DNA from: Patiria pectinifera
Lineage: Eukaryota; Echinodermata; Asteroidea; Valvatida; Asterinidae
Length of the DNA stretch: 64,000 nt
NCBI GenBank assembly: GCA_029964075.1
Contig: CM057142.1
Span: forward strand, 945,770 to 1,009,769
Reading direction: 5' to 3'
Part shown: one piece after another, positions 60,301 through 64,000 of the stretch
How positions within the stretch are numbered: the first letter of the stretch is position 1
Layout of the letters: every line of letters begins with the position of its first letter
Program-made: the position numbers and the translations under genes
The notes under the pieces: generated by a model
Seen by the model: the letters and a program-made list of their open reading frames with translations, nothing else
Database searches by the model: none
What the model was told of the DNA's origin: nothing

Positions 60301-62523
60301 ACCTTAACACATTGGTAGACAGGATGGGACCAGGGCGATTGCTCAGCGGAGTCAAGGACATCACAGACAAGATACTACCCACTGCCGCTCGCTTGGCGCT
60401 CGACAACGGCCAGGAAACCAGGTATGGTGGCATGGATTCAGGAATTTCAGCCCTAAACAACTGCAGGACTTGGAAGACCTTATTTTTAACAATTGTAGAT
60501 AGAAAAGAAAGCGCCAGCTTATTTTAAATTGAGGAGTATTTTTTATGTTGGTTGGAGTAGCATATTGCCATTAACAACCAGTGTGTCTATCAGGGGGCCT
60601 TGGGTGAGTGTGTGCCTGGATTAAACAACAGGCATGCAACTTTTCCTGTGATCAGCTGATTTCCTCTTTTTCAAATTCCAGTGTCTGCCATTAAAAAAAT
60701 AAAAAACTCTGTACAAAGTCTTCCGAAGTCTTAGAATTTCCTCTGGTTTTTGTTTTGGGTGGATATGCAGTGATGACTGATTTAATAGAATTAATCCACA
60801 CTTGGAAATTGGAATAAGCATCATGGCTCCAAATGTTAGGAATCGGCCCTCAGTAGTTACTAGTATTATCTTCCTGCGAGTCAGTTTCAGTCAGTACTTG
60901 ACATTTCCAAAGATGGACTAACTTCAACTTGAGTTTAAGAATCAAATGAAACTTGTTATCAGCAAAACTACCGGGAGAGTCTTTTGTGATGAAGGCTCAT
61001 CTCACAAAATTTAACCCTCCTACTGATGCAACTTTCACAAACCATCAAAAAATCTATCCACTTCCTCTCCCATAGCTTTTGTACAGGCTGGTAACCGACT
61101 ACCAGATCCCCTATGGATTAAACCACATAGCTGTCAAAACCTGTTGATGTAGGGGTTTGAAAGACAGGGTGACCTTGAATACTGCTACAACTTGCTTAGC
61201 AGCCATCTTAGAGGGCAATGCCTTTGTTTTTTTGGCCGGGATATCTTGAGTGAACCTTTTGTGCATTCATTTGTTACTGAGCTTAAATCCATAATTGACC
61301 AGCACTCACCAGCGCTGACCCACCACATCTATCAATGTCAGTCAAGGCATGGTACCCTCAGTTAACAAAACTACCACAGCCTGTCAATTGTACCAATATG
61401 AGGCCAGTTTACAGAACTGTTCAAACCTGTCACCTGATAGATTTTGACAGATAGGGTATCTCTCTCCATGTTGTCACTGAGAAAAGGAGGGTTTTAACAA
61501 CTGTTATTTTGTCTTGCTGGTGCTTGTAGGTTTTATGCCCGCAAGATGCTGTTCTCCATGATGCATCACGAGTCGTTCAACAAGCTGATAGAGAAGTACG
61601 TGCCAGCAAAGGACCTGAGGGGCCTGAGAGAAGTGCTGGACAACCTGAGATTAAAGGTGAATTCATTCAAAGACATTATCCTCTCTTTTCAATTTTAGGG
61701 CTGTTCCTATCCCAGGGTTGTAGTAAGGGAATAAATATGTGCTTGGCACCGGCTCAGGGGCCTGGACGCCGATGATGTCCCAAGCCAAAGGTGAGGGACA
61801 TTATCGGTGACCAGGCCCCTAACCAGTTTTAAATGTACTTGTTTAACCCTTATCGCCCCGTGAATCCTCTTAAATCCTCTTTGCCAAAGTGGAGGAATTT
61901 GGAGGATTGAGGTTACATGGCAAAAGTGCATTGCTGATTTCGTAGGATGCACTTTGTCAAGGTCTTGGGCCGGACCTTGTGTTGTTTTTGCTCAGCCATG
62001 CATAAATATATGCCTGGATTATGCTTGAAATCCTCTGTACTGCTCCAGGATGTCACTGGCCAAGCCTCAACGTATTGACAGTCACTGCCACAGGATTTTG
62101 CAGGATTCAGGCAGTGGTCACCCCTCCACAACCAATATTCAAGAAATAATGGAGGAATTTGCAGGATTGAGGCTATGTGCTATTTTTTTCCATGAGGCCA
62201 ATTGGAGGATTTTGCAGGATTGAGGCTACATCCTTGCAAAAAGGCCTAGGGAGTTAGGGTTAAGACCTGCCAAGCACATACTTATCCCATTCATAAATGC
62301 CTTTGAGTCAAAAAGTCAAAACAATTTAGAATTGGACAAACTTTGATCACCTATAGGTAAATGTGTGGAATATTATTTAATTCCTTTATTGTTGTGTTGA
62401 CCAGGGCACTGGGGATTTGCCTCAAGACAGTTCCTCGGCTCGCGTCCGACGGAGCCACTCCAACACACGCAACAATTTTGGCTCTAGCCCAGCCTCTAGG
62501 GAGAAGGTAGACTCAGCAGGCAG
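13389..62523 (+). CDS. TOGARAM1: TOGARAM1/crescerin, 18 coding exons seen, 3' end outside window
   Basis: TOG-array protein of the crescerin/CHE-12 family, which binds tubulin through TOG domains and shapes axonemal microtubules in cilia. The 18 exons join in phase throughout (5228 nt, 1742 codons plus 2 nt). TOG1 is at about residues 44-250 and TOG2 at about 305-545, with W322 in the first tubulin-facing loop. A linker at about 546-1218 carries the conserved-looking patches SAGKGRGKLPWEDE, LARSAGRRGQGR and SSAAKKRAEKLAS. A K/E/R helix spans about 1225-1370 and TOG3 about 1475-1703. TOG4, normally C-terminal, must lie to the right. I recognise the family from similarity to vertebrate TOGARAM1 as remembered: domain order, LPRLxxxGxVEYA after TOG2, and ARKMLF and EKYVPxKDL in TOG3. 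At over 1742 residues without TOG4 it is longer than the human protein (about 1720 in all). Exons short enough to have been missed within introns cannot be excluded. TOGARAM2 is a less likely label, as it is a vertebrate paralogue. Confidence 0.88.
16345..17262 (-). repeat. tRNA-derived SINE, minus strand, split by an insertion
   Basis: The segment at 16345-16489 reads on the minus strand as a tRNA-type SINE: inverted B box CAGGGTTTGAACCCAC near 16444, then 'CTTGCCCAAGAACACAAG' and 'GGGTGGAGAGAGGCAATTGT' matching the SINE body at 55683. Its remainder resumes at 17221 (GGCATGAGTCAAACACATAA). The element at 16490-17212 lies between the two halves. Confidence 0.75.
16490..17212. mobile_element. 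hAT-like non-autonomous element with 8-bp duplication
   Basis: TACCACTA stands on both sides (16482-16489 and 17213-17220), an exact 8-bp target duplication. Inside are long inverted repeats: GCCCCATAAATGTGGCCAAT and TTACTGGACTACCTCC at the left, with their inverses GGAGGTAGTCCAGTAAATTG and GCCACATTTACGTGTATGGGGC at the right. A second inverted pair is AGCGATAGAAAATTAATCCCC / GGGGATTAATTTTCTATCGC. An 8-bp duplication fits hAT. No transposase frame is present. Confidence 0.8.
17575..17757 (+). repeat. Truncated piggyBac-like element (right part)
   Basis: It contains CTTGACAAAGTGCAT, ATCCTCCATTTTGCATAGAGG and the terminal GGTTAGGGTTAA seen in the full elements at 45711 and 61847. The left end is missing. 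Confidence 0.6.
17815..18035 (+). repeat. Second copy of the interior of the 16490 element
   Basis: This matches about 16750-16965 in the same orientation (TATGGGGAAATGAGAAAAAC, TTACCCTTGACTACACGCAG, CATGTAATCGGAAGCAGAAC). It also holds a 14-base G run near 17942 that the other copy lacks. Confidence 0.8.
18556..18569 (+). promoter_or_regulatory. Exact X-box (RFX site) in intron 1
   Basis: GTAACCATGGCAAC fits the X-box consensus GTNRCC-N(0-3)-RGYAAC in full. RFX factors drive many ciliary genes, and TOGARAM1 is one, so an intronic enhancer or second promoter is plausible. The surrounding 18430-18830 is locally GC-richer, lies between repeats and is open in several overlapping frames, but no exon with a usable donor is evident. 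Function is inferred from the motif and gene context only. Confidence 0.45.
19207..20095 (+). repeat. Dispersed repeat, copy 2 (interrupted)
   Basis: Same repeat as 5415-5845, in the same direction. It is split after ...CATGGCACCTG by the insert at 19290-19768 and resumes at GGTGTGCTGTCATTTT. Confidence 0.8.
19290..19768. mobile_element. Harbinger-like non-autonomous element
   Basis: Ends GGCTGCGTTCCGCTCACGCG and the inverse CGCGTGAGCGGAACGCAGCC are perfect terminal inverted repeats. The uninterrupted repeat copy at 5498-5513 gives the empty site. Flanks are CTG on the left and CAG on the right, close to the 3-bp CWG duplication of PIF/Harbinger elements but not identical. Assignment to Harbinger is inference. 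Internal blocks such as GCGAACG and AACGTT are further self-complementary. No coding frame. Confidence 0.7.
20280..20710 (+). repeat. CGAACC-rich simple repeat clusters
   Basis: Two clusters of GAACCGAACC-type pentamers/hexamers (about 20310-20345 and 20675-20705) occur with inverted GGTTCGG between them, suggesting the arms of a decayed element. Open frames through this region translate to repetitive RTEPN runs and are not genes. Confidence 0.6.
21555..21665 (-). repeat. tRNA-like SINE fragment
   Basis: On the minus strand an internal B-box-type block (inverse of GCGGGATTTGAACCCGGGTC at 21605-21624) follows a tRNA-like stretch. The + strand reads GGTGGAAGGCGAGGAAA after it, shared with 37290-37325 and 37440-37455. 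No intact cloverleaf could be drawn. Confidence 0.5.
23433..24219. mobile_element. 787-bp TIR element, copy 1
   Basis: The ends GGGCAATTCCACACTAATGG and CCATTAGTGTGGAATTGCCC are exact inverses. The interior has no transposase frame but contains a smaller palindrome (GGACAGACATTTTGTGAC / TGTCCAGTCTGTTC). A diverged copy lies at 28176-29108. No clear target duplication, so the superfamily is open. Confidence 0.8.
25504..25645 (+). CDS. TOGARAM1: TOGARAM1 exon 2
   Basis: 142 nt, phase 0 in, 1 out; acceptor TTTAAAG|AAAAAGCG, donor ACACAA|GTAAGTTC. It encodes a charged linker segment KKRDEEKPPPIRARNTWDG... ending in SPDT. No domain; it lies in the disordered linker after TOG2. Confidence 0.8.
25811..26069. 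mobile_element. hAT-like MITE made of GAGTC/GACTC repeats
   Basis: Ends CAGAGTTGTAACGAGTC and the inverse GACTCGAGTCATTACAACTCT. The flanks CATTCAGA (25803-25810) and CATTCTGA (from 26071) agree at seven of eight bases, as expected for an aged 8-bp hAT duplication. The interior is almost wholly built of short GAGTCGAGTC-type words. Confidence 0.7.
26921..27440 (+). repeat. Dispersed repeat, copy 1 of pair with 35690
   Basis: Starts TCCTATTTCAAAGGTCTGGT and TGAAAGGAAACTAACCTAA; ends around TTTTGTAGCCCAATTGGGTG. The same blocks in the same order occur at 35690-36430. Confidence 0.75.
28176..29108. mobile_element. 933-bp TIR element, copy 2
   Basis: Same interior order as 23433-24219: GGTGAGCTAGT, CCTATACCTTGCTA, AACCCATTTTACATTG, GTTTTGACTGATAGC and GCAATGTTTTCAGCAAA. 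The right end GGCCCATTAGTGTGCAATTG is intact; the left end has been degraded or replaced by ACATGT runs. It is extended by an AATAATAATAACATTATAAAG stretch near 28825. Confidence 0.75.
29318..29455 (+). CDS. TOGARAM1: TOGARAM1 exon 3
   Basis: 138 nt, phase 1 in and 1 out; acceptor TCTCTCCCAG|ACTACGGG, donor GAGAG|GTAGAGTT. It encodes NYGMAGSYRQIHLDKLKRQS followed by a Ser/Gly-rich stretch. As a symmetric exon it could be skipped without a frame change. Confidence 0.8.
29456..32176 (+). other. TOGARAM1 intron 3
   Basis: No repeat family stands out except hexamer runs at 30875-30895 and 31692-31718 (TACATG units). At about 30400-30720 a CG-richer patch (GCGCGCCGACGACGACG) contrasts with AT-rich surroundings; its nature is unknown. 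Confidence 0.6.
31692..31718 (+). repeat. TACATG hexamer microsatellite
   Basis: Four to five tandem TACATG units in a self-complementary register. Shorter runs of the same word occur dozens of times across the introns (for example 25784-25805, 28200-28212, 36530-36541). Confidence 0.85.
32177..32233 (+). CDS. TOGARAM1: TOGARAM1 exon 4 (57-nt microexon-like)
   Basis: 57 nt, phase 1 in and 1 out; acceptor GGCTCCCAG|ACTGGAGTC, donor TCTTTG|GTAATTGG. It encodes DWSPWRIKEDSKPDEDSIF. It is the shortest exon seen and is symmetric. DPANLPDWSPEY in exon 6 shares the DWSP word. Confidence 0.75.
32422..32938. mobile_element. Mariner-like palindromic element with TA duplication
   Basis: Flanked by TA at 32420-32421 and 32939-32940. 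Ends CAGGGTGAGTAAAAAAA and, inverted, CAGTGCGAGTCAAAAAAA. The two roughly 240-bp arms are near-perfect inverses (ATATGAAAGCCCAATTCATA left, inverted right), so it is a full fold-back element. A short internal duplication (GACGAAAAACAAATCACACA) is at the centre. No transposase. A half-copy is at 1235. Confidence 0.85.
34483..34863. repeat. 381-bp TIR element
   Basis: Left ATAACACTTCACCCATAGAT(TCTG) and right (CAGA)ATCTGTGGGTGAAGTGTTAT agree at 23 of 24 positions as inverted repeats. Near 34577-34625 there is a 20-bp direct repeat (AGCAACCAAAG). No coding capacity. Confidence 0.75.
34867..35030. repeat. 164-bp hairpin adjoining the previous element
   Basis: ACAAATATTGAATG (34867) and CATTCAATATTTGT (35017) are exact inverses. 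Further in, ACTAGCCTCCC pairs with GGGAGGCTAGT and TCCATGGA with TCCATGGAT. It abuts the 34483 element directly. Confidence 0.75.
35690..36430 (+). repeat. Dispersed repeat, copy 2 of pair with 26921
   Basis: Shares CCTATTTCAAAGGTCTGGTT and GAAAGGAAACTAACCTAA at its start, and ACACAAAAACGGCCA and GTAGCCCAAT at its end. The middle is longer and diverged. Confidence 0.7.
36763..37032 (+). CDS. TOGARAM1: TOGARAM1 exon 5
   Basis: 270 nt, phase 1 in and 1 out; acceptor TTTGTTTCAG|GTGGTCAC, donor CGGGCTG|GTAAGTGT. It encodes a linker with ILKKRPIRHETEDPE, a Gly-rich patch and SLSNSWPESHFLPDD. The SNSWP word recalls the vertebrate linker. GC content is clearly higher than in the flanking introns. 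Confidence 0.85.
37033..37981 (+). other. TOGARAM1 intron 5 with three tRNA-like SINE pieces
   Basis: Inverted B-box-type blocks at 37288-37304 (GGAATCGAACCCGGG), 37421-37436 (GGAATCGAACTCAGG) and 37783-37799 (GCGGGACTTGAACCCCC) mark minus-strand tRNA-derived fragments. The last also has an inverted A-box-like CAACCACTGAGCTTA at 37836-37849. None forms a complete, intact tRNA. Confidence 0.65.
37982..38229 (+). CDS. TOGARAM1: TOGARAM1 exon 6
   Basis: 248 nt, phase 1 in and 0 out; acceptor CACTCCAG|ATCCTGCC, donor CCTGAT|GTAAGTAT. It encodes DPANLPDWSPEYETKKPKGV, the basic patch KPTLARSAGRRGQGRTILDP and an acidic end LSDEDSEPD. The LARS..RRG patch matches the remembered vertebrate linker. Confidence 0.85.
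38230..40834 (+). other. TOGARAM1 intron 6
   Basis: No gene. 38640-39060 is balanced in composition, unlike the AT-rich rest, and not visibly repetitive; it may be regulatory but nothing specific supports that. A poly-G run is at 40036-40049. At 40645-40770 two tandem minus-strand tRNA-like fragments lie 60 bp apart (inverted B boxes GACTCAAACCCA at 40651 and GGACTCGAACCAC at 40710). Confidence 0.65.
40835..41049 (+). CDS. TOGARAM1: TOGARAM1 exon 7
   Basis: 215 nt, phase 0 in and 2 out; acceptor TATATTTCCAG|ATGAGCTC, donor GAAAGG|GTGAGTGG. It encodes MSSLQNVRSSAAKKRAEKLA and then a Ser-rich stretch with ISPLDESGFFSMFS. The SLxxxRxSAAKKRAKL word is a hallmark of the TOGARAM1 linker as I recall it. 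The initial Met is internal, not a start. Confidence 0.88.
41050..44168 (+). other. TOGARAM1 intron 7
   Basis: Holds CACAAGTC/GACTTGTG words at 41120-41260 (see the minisatellite at 59860) and a TTAA-flanked element at 43687. The remaining 41300-43650 is single-copy-looking, AT-rich, with no gene. Confidence 0.7.
43687..44084 (+). mobile_element. piggyBac-like MITE, diverged copy
   Basis: TTAA at 43683-43686 and 44085-44088 flank ends CCCTTACCACCTAGGCCC and GGATTGTTGGGGT. Interior words AATCCTCCAAAATC recur in inverted orientation. It belongs with the elements at 45711 and 61847 but is more diverged at the right end. Confidence 0.65.
44169..44476 (+). CDS. TOGARAM1: TOGARAM1 exon 8
   Basis: 308 nt, phase 2 in and 1 out; acceptor GTTCACGCAG|AAGAAAGT, donor CAAAAAG|GTGATTGA. 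It encodes GRKSNTDVPFSTKPRMARSS, a PFEYSPSSGVTFRDKPTSDV patch and an Asn/Ser-rich stretch, then a basic end. The donor (GTGATT) is weaker than the others, but the next exon joins in frame. Confidence 0.82.
44477..45576 (+). other. TOGARAM1 intron 8
   Basis: No gene. 44706-44800 resembles 55380-55490 (CCAGAAGCC / GGGATCA.ACCC words), a probable shared old repeat. GACTTGTGA words at 45455-45500 echo the minisatellite family. Confidence 0.55.
45577..45687 (+). CDS. TOGARAM1: TOGARAM1 exon 9 (short, 111 nt)
   Basis: 111 nt, phase 1 in and 1 out; acceptor TTATTGACAG|GTCCTTTA, donor GGCAAGA|GTAAGTGT. In the phase set by exon 8 it reads GPLLSPLSMASMHHPGAVDL and DDKNNSVGEDLAMVIGK with no stop. The SxxxVVVGKG-like end (LAMVIGK) resembles the vertebrate linker before the coiled-coil segment. 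Symmetric, so skippable. Confidence 0.75.
45711..46117 (+). mobile_element. piggyBac-like MITE, plus orientation
   Basis: TTAA duplications at 45707-45710 and 46118-46121 flank the ends CCCTAACTCCCTAGGCC and GGGCGGTTAGGG. The 407-bp interior has no transposase frame and carries repeated CCTCAATCCTGCAAA words. It matches 61847-62259 in inverse orientation across its length. TTAA target and CCCT ends fit piggyBac. Confidence 0.85.
46125..46365 (-). repeat. tRNA-derived SINE fragment, minus strand
   Basis: Inverted B box CAGGGTTCAAACCCACGTAC near 46293 and an inverted A-box region GTAACCATTAGACCAC near 46337 match the head of the 55683 SINE. The left part is diverged. Confidence 0.65.
46721..47055 (+). 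repeat. Two tandem 167-bp units
   Basis: GTAAACGAAACAATACATGT at 46741 recurs as GTAAAAGAAATAATACATCT at 46908, 167 bp on, and the two units stay nearly identical through CATTGCGAACGACACGACCT and AGTAGCCAAC. Few differences imply a fairly recent duplication. Confidence 0.9.
48725..48738 (-). promoter_or_regulatory. RFX X-box-like site in intron 9
   Basis: GTTGTCATGGCAAC on the plus strand is the exact reverse complement of the site at 8459-8472 (GTTGCCATGACAAC). One base from the symmetric X-box. Motif-based inference only. Confidence 0.35.
49700..50040. repeat. TIR element, about 340 bp
   Basis: Left TAAGCCAGCCTCCGGTCGACC and right GGTCGACCTGAGGCCGGCTTTA are imperfect inverted ends. The interior is CG-richer (GCGACGACAC, GTCGCAG) than the intron around it. 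No frame. Confidence 0.65.
50507..50679 (+). CDS. TOGARAM1: TOGARAM1 exon 10
   Basis: 173 nt, phase 1 in and 0 out; acceptor TTGCCGTCAG|ATGTTTTC, donor GGAAGAG|GTGAGTTT. It encodes NVFNGKNAGTDASPVANQRK, a Gly/His stretch GGVKGHHHYRLES and an acidic end SGDSDSQEGNEEE, right before the helical exon. Confidence 0.82.
50680..53674 (+). other. TOGARAM1 intron 10
   Basis: Starts with a TTTG microsatellite (50684-50718). A plus-strand tRNA-like fragment lies at 51193-51256 (A-box-like TGGCTCAGCTGG at 51195, B-box-like GTGAGTTTGAAACCAC near 51236). The last 650 bp are a decayed tandem array that includes the acceptor of exon 11 (separate entry). 51300-53000 otherwise shows only AT-rich sequence. Confidence 0.75.
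51193..51256 (+). repeat. tRNA-like fragment (SINE head)
   Basis: TGGCTCAGCTGGATAATGCC and, 28 bp on, GGGTGTGAGTTTGAAACCAC give A- and B-box-like blocks at tRNA spacing, but the acceptor stem does not pair (CACTCTCC at the left has no partner in the ATTTTTTC tail). Confidence 0.5.
53140..53690 (+). repeat. Decayed tandem array containing the exon 11 splice acceptor
   Basis: A unit of about 80-95 bp recurs with the order AAGTGTGGTTACAAGT, AATCACAGCTTTTAGTGAAAG, pyrimidine tract, TGACAGGA, ACAACATTGCTAC. Junction-like points fall at 53162, 53257, 53347, 53434, 53594 (after a degraded unit) and the true exon start 53675 (CATTACAG|GACGCATACAACATTGCC). Three of the upstream units keep an AG after the pyrimidine tract (53161, 53256, 53346). 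The spacing and order make chance resemblance unlikely, though alignment by eye is loose. Confidence 0.6.
53675..54149 (+). CDS. TOGARAM1: TOGARAM1 exon 11: long K/E/R-rich helix
   Basis: 475 nt, phase 0 in and 1 out; acceptor TCCATTACAG|GACGCATA, donor GTATCTG|GTGAGTAA. It encodes DAYNIAMSRALQDKMAERQL and then about 125 residues almost entirely of K, E, R, A and Q (EEREAQRRAEEEREAKRRAL and similar), ending LRHLELENNNTATDVSG. Patterns of E and K/R three to four residues apart suggest a single alpha helix or coiled coil, like the MAP7-type microtubule-binding helices, though homology to MAP7 is not implied. In the vertebrate protein, as I recall it, the matching position has only a short KRKEEKE-type patch after a YN motif, so this exon looks lengthened. 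It sits shortly before TOG3 and could act as a spacer or microtubule-binding rod. The antisense open frame over it is a by-product of the repetitive codons. Confidence 0.88.
54150..54993 (+). other. TOGARAM1 intron 11
   Basis: 844 bp, GTGAGT to TTACCTAG. No repeat family or gene seen. Confidence 0.7.
54994..55159 (+). CDS. TOGARAM1: TOGARAM1 exon 12
   Basis: 166 nt, phase 1 in and 2 out; acceptor CTTACCTAG|GTCTGCAG, donor CCCAAATC|GTAAGATT. It encodes GLQISGSNPTNSAASPIDVE, a Ser/Pro stretch and the basic end VTPKKKKPKS. Confidence 0.82.
55302..55365 (-). repeat. tRNA-like fragment, minus strand
   Basis: On the minus strand: TGGTAGAGCGCTGG (A-box type, 55340-55353) then AGTTCGAATCC (B-box type, 55310-55320) at tRNA spacing, flanked by CTCAAGA and TACACCAGT. 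The acceptor stem is not convincing and it is followed by an oligo-T/A region, so a SINE head or tRNA pseudogene is more likely than a working tRNA. Confidence 0.5.
55683..55974 (+). mobile_element. tRNA-derived SINE, near full length
   Basis: A box TGGTCCAGTGGTT (55688-55700) and B box GGTTCAAACCC (55732-55742) head a body containing GTGCCCTTGGGCAAGACAC and CTCTCTCCACCCAGGAGTAT, ending in an A/T-rich tail. Parts of the same family occur on the minus strand at 16345-17262 and 46125-46365. It is transcribed in the same sense as TOGARAM1, within intron 12. Confidence 0.8.
56097..56282 (+). CDS. TOGARAM1: TOGARAM1 exon 13: linker end and start of TOG3
   Basis: 186 nt, phase 2 in and 2 out; acceptor TTGTCCTTAG|TCCAACGG, donor GAAGACTG|GTAAGCAG. 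It encodes SPTEPKSPKHHPLGRSISGG, then RPFNHPDKALQDALKLLSNE and DW. The RPF..P..AL..ALKLL..EDWE signature opens TOG3; the TGG codon of the loop Trp is split over the intron. Confidence 0.88.
56283..57710 (+). other. TOGARAM1 intron 13
   Basis: 1.4 kb, AT-rich, with an 8-base G run near 57079. No element recognised. Confidence 0.7.
57711..57903 (+). CDS. TOGARAM1: TOGARAM1 exon 14: TOG3
   Basis: 193 nt, phase 2 in and 0 out; acceptor TTGTTACAG|GGAGACCA, donor GATAAG|GTAAGACA. It encodes WETKLDGLHMVRRLSSFHQE, VVAVLNEVKNLRSSVSKMAI and GDMFQDLQQALDK: HEAT-like helices of TOG3. EVKNLRSSVSK matches the vertebrate TOG3 core as remembered. Confidence 0.9.
57904..59536 (+). other. TOGARAM1 intron 14
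   Basis: 1.6 kb, AT-rich. No repeat family, gene or motif stands out. Confidence 0.7.
59537..59685 (+). CDS. TOGARAM1: TOGARAM1 exon 15: TOG3
   Basis: 149 nt, phase 0 in and 2 out; acceptor TGGTTGCAG|GAGCTAGA, donor GGTGTGAG|GTAAAGCT. It encodes ELEQICKILIPKAGESSAFI, REDVDKALDSMVQNVSPQRA and LGAIISAGVR. FIREDVDKAL is a family signature of TOG3. Confidence 0.9.
59686..60262 (+). other. TOGARAM1 intron 15, mostly minisatellite
   Basis: 577 bp; more than half is the array at 59860-60175 (separate entry). Confidence 0.85.
59860..60175 (+). repeat. AATCACAAG minisatellite
   Basis: About 28 imperfect units of 10-12 bp built on TCAATCACAAG, with variants TTAATCACAAG, GCAATCACAAG and TCAATGACAAA. 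Late units (60050-60150) are the most regular. The open frame through it translates as ITS/KST repeats and is not a gene. Similar words occur at 41120-41260 and 45455-45500 (as CACAAGTC/GACTTGTG). Confidence 0.88.
60263..60421 (+). CDS. TOGARAM1: TOGARAM1 exon 16: TOG3
   Basis: 159 nt, phase 2 in and 2 out; acceptor GTAACCACAG|CCACAAGA, donor GAAACCAG|GTATGGTG. It encodes SHKSQVIRKTAAMHLNTLVD, RMGPGRLLSGVKDITDKILP and TAARLALDNGQETR. It is symmetric (2-2), but skipping it would delete TOG3 helices, so it is probably constitutive or gives a short isoform. Confidence 0.9.
60422..61529 (+). other. TOGARAM1 intron 16
   Basis: 1.1 kb. No repeat family or gene recognised. Confidence 0.7.
61530..61656 (+). 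CDS. TOGARAM1: TOGARAM1 exon 17: end of TOG3
   Basis: 127 nt, phase 2 in and 0 out; acceptor GTGCTTGTAG|GTTTTATG, donor ATTAAAG|GTGAATTC. It encodes RFYARKMLFSMMHHESFNKL, IEKYVPAKDLRGLREVLDNL and RLK. ARKMLF and EKYVPxKDL are strong family words. Confidence 0.92.
61657..62404 (+). other. TOGARAM1 intron 17, more than half a MITE
   Basis: 748 bp, GTGAATT to GTTGACCAG; 413 bp of it is the TTAA-flanked element at 61847. The rest is unremarkable. Confidence 0.8.
61847..62259 (-). mobile_element. piggyBac-like MITE, minus orientation
   Basis: TTAA at 61843-61846 and 62260-62263 flank CCCTTATCGCCCCGTGAATC and CCTAGGGAGTTAGGG. It is the inverse of 45711-46117 throughout, including CTTTGTCAAGGTCTTGGGCC and CAGTGGTCACCCCTCC. 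No frame. Confidence 0.85.
62405..62523 (+). CDS. TOGARAM1: TOGARAM1 exon 18: TOG3-TOG4 linker
   Basis: 119 nt, phase 0 in and 2 out; acceptor TGTTGACCAG|GGCACTGG, donor GCAGGCAG|GTAGGTAC. It encodes GTGDLPQDSSSARVRRSHSN and TRNNFGSSPASREKVDSAGR. The GxGDxP...RRSHS order matches the vertebrate linker after TOG3. The last coding exon in the window; at least the TOG4 exons are missing to the right. Confidence 0.85.
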
Positions 62524-64000
62524 GTAGGTACCGACTTCAGGTGTTAACAGCCTTATGGGGCATTTAATGGATTTAATTTTTATTGATTTAGACCATAGAC
62601 TTATTAAAAGAGAGTAGGACTACCTCTGTACTACAAGTTCTTTCACAAACAATTTCAGCAGACAGTCTCCCCAAATACTCAGTTTCTTACCCACATTACC
62701 TACATGTACTGTGTTCGGCCAGGCCTTCAGAAAGCTCAGCTTTATTGATCTGCATTCCTTGTCTCCTTCAAGATAGGACTCTGTAGGCCCCTCAAAGAAA
62801 TTCCCATCTGTTAAATCCCATTTAGTGAACAATACACCTCCAGCAAAGGTCCTGAGATAATGAGCTAGGCTTGGATGGGCCCAGGCTTGGCCAGGACAGC
62901 CAGACGCCCGGCTTTAATGATTGCCAGGCTACCTTTTGTTGGGTGATTTAGACACACAAAGGGGGGATTAGGTGGCCGAGAGGCTGCGGCCAAGCTCGGC
63001 CTTTCAAAGGCTTTCCTGTGTCAGGGTTTCCGCCATTCTCCTCAAGTACAGTAAACTCTTATTAAGTCAAATTCTGACAACTCAAAACTCGGTATCTCAA
63101 GTAATACTCCATTCCCGTCAAGAGAATATACCCCAGTAACTCGAAATGCCTGCACCGGTACCTCCGTTTATCTTGAACTTTTGTTCGGCCAGTCCATAGA
63201 AAACGCTGCCAGAACAGTCACAAAGAAGTGTAAAAAGATTACAAAACTTTTTTCATGAGTCATGACTGCCCGTTACACTTCGTCTTTTCACCTTGGGGGA
63301 TGCAGCGCGCACGATGCCATTGTGATCAGACTCCAGCCTATAATTGCTACACATCCTGGCTTTTGAGTTAGCCCGATCGCTACCGCTAGCCCAATTGTAG
63401 TCCGGCAGTCCAATCGCTGGCTCTTTGCAGTGGCCATGTGACAGCATTGGAACCCTATGAGGATGCGCATGAATTATAGCCTGATCGATACCACTGGCTC
63501 AGTTGCAGCTGGTGCGCCCTCTAGCGATTAAATAAGACCGGCCATGTGACTGCACATCGGAAAACCCTGAGCGTGGTGCGTTGATATCAATAAACAACTG
63601 ACATGGAACAAAAAGTTGCTACATGCAGTTACACAATTTGAATGGTTTAATGTTATTTTAATGTTATGTTTATCTATACAGCAGTTACTTTTAGGTAAAA
63701 ACAATAAGAAATCTGAATAAAATGATTTCGACCAAAAAAATTGCATCATTAGAATGAAAACAAAGATGGATAGTGTACCAAACAATGTTTCCATTTCATA
63801 GGTGAGTTACTGTGGAAGCCATTTATGTACAGGTACATACATCATAAGTGTTCATGTAGTCTATGTGACTGTAGAAAAATCGGGAACCTTTGCCTAACTC
63901 CGGATACCTCAAATTTTTTATCCATTCCCTTGAGATTTGACTTAACGAGAGATTATTGTACCATTAACCCATACCTTGTATTTTGGCGTATTTGTTGAAC
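62524..64000 (+). other. TOGARAM1 intron 18, runs off the window
   Basis: Begins GTAGGT. No further exon could be joined in phase 2. 63040-63200 and 63880-63960 show related words (CTTATTAAGTCAAATTCTGAC and, inverted, TTTGACTTAACGAGAG), perhaps ends of an element of about 920 bp. Nothing else is recognised. Confidence 0.6.

Overview
This window is animal nuclear DNA. It has spliced genes with GT-AG introns, long introns full of transposon fragments, tRNA-derived SINEs, and no operons or bacterial signals. The many dispersed ACATGT/ACCGGT-type hexamers, the dense small palindromic DNA transposons and an invertebrate-style single TOGARAM gene suggest a marine deuterostome (sea star or other echinoderm, hemichordate or amphioxus). 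I lean to an echinoderm but cannot fix the species.

Layout. Positions 1-13100 are mostly intergenic or repeat DNA. They carry two minus-strand coding exons: a first exon with a signal peptide and PAN/apple domain (8169-7831), and a Cys-rich terminal exon whose first residues look collagen-like (2247-1670). These are probably the two ends of one secreted-protein gene with unseen exons between them. From 13389 to the right edge runs one large plus-strand gene, the TOG-domain ciliary microtubule regulator TOGARAM1 (crescerin, FAM179B, CHE-12 family). I resolve 18 coding exons whose splice phases all agree, giving 5228 coding nucleotides (about 1742 codons). Exon 1 alone (1992 nt) encodes TOG1 and TOG2. 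Exons 2-10 encode a basic, Ser/Pro-rich linker. Exon 11 encodes a long K/E/R-rich helix. Exons 13-17 encode TOG3. Exon 18 starts the TOG3-TOG4 linker, and TOG4 lies beyond the window.

The introns are a museum of non-autonomous elements: TTAA-flanked piggyBac-like elements, TA-flanked mariner-like palindromes, hAT-like elements with 8-bp duplications, a Harbinger-like element whose empty site survives in a second copy of its host repeat, tRNA-derived SINEs, a 167-bp tandem duplication and an AATCACAAG minisatellite.

Most worth a second look: the 3' splice site of exon 11 is itself one unit of a decayed tandem array with several decoy acceptors, next to an exon that looks greatly lengthened relative to vertebrates; an exact RFX X-box match in intron 1 of this ciliary gene; and nested insertions that give a relative dating of the repeats. 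I found no RNA gene I trust as functional, no CRISPR array and no autonomous transposon coding region. I cannot point to a wholly new biological system.
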